The translations under genes were made by a program, and so were the position numbers. A DNA stretch of 5,823 nt, from contig DANA01000126.1 of NCBI GenBank assembly GCA_002508495.1, forward strand, positions 1-5,823, given 5' to 3'. This DNA comes from Methanoregula sp. UBA276. Its GTDB lineage: Archaea > Halobacteriota > Methanomicrobia > Methanomicrobiales > Methanospirillaceae. A model generated the notes under the pieces. That model was not told the origin of the DNA and ran no database searches. It saw only the letters and a program-made list of their open reading frames with translations. Of this stretch, positions 4,604 through 5,823 are shown in pieces (position 1 is the stretch's first letter; each line of letters starts with the position of its first letter).

Positions 4604-5823
4604 TTACCTTAGAGATGCACCTTTCTTTGCAGGAGGTATATAGGTTCTGAGCAGCAGGGAGAGGGAGACTACCGTAACCGAACTTGCCGCCATGGCAAGG
4701 GCAGCGAATTCCGGCGCAAAGGTGATCCCGAATGCCGGGTAGAGCACGCCCGCAGCAACCGGGATCAGGGCAGCGTTATAGGCAAACGCCCAGAAGATAT
4801 TGGTCTTGATCCGGCCCATCACTTTTTGCGCAAGCTGGATTGCTGCTGCCACGTCGAGCAGGTCATCGCGGATCAGGACAAAGTCGCCGCTCTCGATAGC
4901 AACATCCGTTCCACTGCCGATCGCGATCCCGACATCAGAGCGTGCAAGGGCCGGGGCATCGTTGATACCGTCACCCACGAACGCGACAACGGCGCCGCCC
5001 TCCTGGAGCTTTTTGACCTCCTGCTCTTTACCTTCCGGAAGGACACCGGCAATGACGGTCGGGATCCCGGTCCGTGACGCGATGGCATCGGCAGTCCGCC
5101 GGTTGTCCCCGGTTATCATTGCAACGCGGATTCCCATCTCCTTGAGAGCAGAGACCGCTGCCGCGCTCGTCTCTTTGAGGGTGTCGGCAACGGCAATGAA
5201 GCCGGCATACTGATCCCCGGCGGCAACAAGGATGGCGGTCATGCCTTCGTTTTCCCGCGCCGCGATCCGGGCCTCCGCGTCATGCGGCACCTGCACACCG
5301 GCTTCCTGCAGGAACGCACGGTTCCCGACCCGGACCTGCTCGTCCAGGACCCGGGCCGAGACCCCGAGGCCGCCGGCCGTGTCAAACCGGTCAGCAGGTG
5401 GGATCGTGATGCCCCGCTCCCGTGCCTTCTGCACGACAGCGAGGGCAAGGGGGTGCTGCGAATTCTTCTCAACAGCTGCCGCAAGCATCAGGAGCGTATC
5501 CTCGGGAATGCCGGACGGGACGATACTGGTAACCTCCGGCCTGCCTTTCGTGAGCGTGCCGGTCTTGTCGAAGATTACGGTTGTGATGCGCTCCGCGGTC
5601 TCGAGCGCCTCGCCGTTCCGGATGAGGATGCCGAGTTCTGCCCCCCGCCCGACACCGACCGTTACCGCGGTTGGCGTTGCAAGCCCGAGCGCACAGGGGC
5701 AGGCAACCACGAGGACAGAGATGAACGCGGTCAGGGCAAAGAGTGCCGGTGCGCCAAACACGAAGTACCAGGCAAGAGACGAGACAGTCGCGATAGTAAG
5801 CACGGCCGGAATGAAATACGAGA
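4604..5823 (-). CDS. copA: Cu+-exporting P1B-type ATPase, C-terminal part (cut by right edge)
   Basis: A membrane pump that exports Cu+ from the cytoplasm using ATP. The frame is open to the window edge, giving 405 residues; the GTG at 5803 is internal, not a start. The visible part begins in a transmembrane helix and runs through: the metal-binding CPC in ACPCALGLATPTA (41-43), the phosphorylation site DKTGTLTKG (D85), the nucleotide-binding HP pair (123-124), TGD (237-239), the hinge GDGINDAPA (283-291), and two last membrane helices with YN (348-349) and MAASS (377-381). CPC, YN and MxxSS are the signature of Cu+ (P1B-1) pumps. The missing N-terminal half should hold the first membrane helices, the actuator domain with TGE, and any metal-binding or YHS domains. 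The YHS gene follows after 5 bases. There are no frameshifts. Confidence 0.96.
   Translation of the reverse strand, partial: SYFIPAVLTIATVSSLAWYFVFGAPALFALTAFISVLVVACPCALGLATPTAVTVGVGRGAELGILIRNGEALETAERITTVIFDKTGTLTKGRPEVTSIVPSGIPEDTLLMLAAAVEKNSQHPLALAVVQKARERGITIPPADRFDTAGGLGVSARVLDEQVRVGNRAFLQEAGVQVPHDAEARIAARENEGMTAILVAAGDQYAGFIAVADTLKETSAAAVSALKEMGIRVAMITGDNRRTADAIASRTGIPTVIAGVLPEGKEQEVKKLQEGGAVVAFVGDGINDAPALARSDVGIAIGSGTDVAIESGDFVLIRDDLLDVAAAIQLAQKVMGRIKTNIFWAFAYNAALIPVAAGVLYPAFGITFAPEFAALAMAASSVTVVSLSLLLRTYIPPAKKGASLR

Noticed and set aside
4800..5213. 137-residue plus-strand open frame opposite the copper ATPase
   Set aside because: It lies antisense to unmistakable P-type ATPase sequence and is a codon-bias shadow.
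4604..5803. GTG at 5803 as the ATPase start
   Set aside because: The frame continues open to the window edge, and a start there would remove most membrane helices and the actuator domain.

Overview
The window most likely comes from a mesophilic methanogenic archaeon of the Methanomicrobiales (Methanoregula-like). This is inference from four things: GC-rich coding sequence with AT-rich spacers, strong GGAGGTGA-type ribosome binding sites, T-tract ends instead of long GC hairpins, and an anaerobe-type gene set (iron-sulfur DUF362 protein, ferritin, Cu+ ATPase). No marker gene settles the taxonomy. All seven supported genes lie on the minus strand, so transcription runs from right to left.

From right to left: (1) 4604-5823, the C-terminal 405 residues of a Cu+-exporting P1B-type ATPase, cut by the window edge; (2) 4458-4598, a 46-residue stand-alone YHS-domain protein beginning 5 bases after the ATPase stop and probably translationally coupled to it; (3) 3310-4326, an unrecognised 338-residue soluble protein; (4) 2817-3278, a four-repeat TPR protein 31 bases downstream of it, with a perfect Shine-Dalgarno; (5) 2214-2702, a non-haem ferritin with every ferroxidase ligand present; (6) 954-2060, a DUF362 protein with an inserted two-cluster [4Fe-4S] ferredoxin domain; (7) 1-326, the first 108 residues of an NADP-type glutamate dehydrogenase, cut by the left edge.

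Functionally the window combines copper efflux (ATPase plus YHS partner), iron storage (ferritin), an iron-sulfur protein of unknown reaction, and ammonia assimilation (glutamate dehydrogenase). The first two genes form one operon and the 338-residue/TPR pair a second. Ferritin, the DUF362 gene and gdhA look like separate transcription units, because each has a spacer with T-tracts or promoter-like sequence in front of it.

The least ordinary parts are non-coding. The AT-rich gap 327-953 holds a perfect 12-bp inverted repeat (686-697/916-927), a two-part hairpin (749-782), and a plus-strand hairpin followed by eight T (792-814) that would suit the end of a small RNA. The 153-base gap between ferritin and DUF362 carries five copies of CAGGT on one strand. 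Four of them form two pairs with identical 13-base spacing, 40 bases apart, which looks like an operator array.
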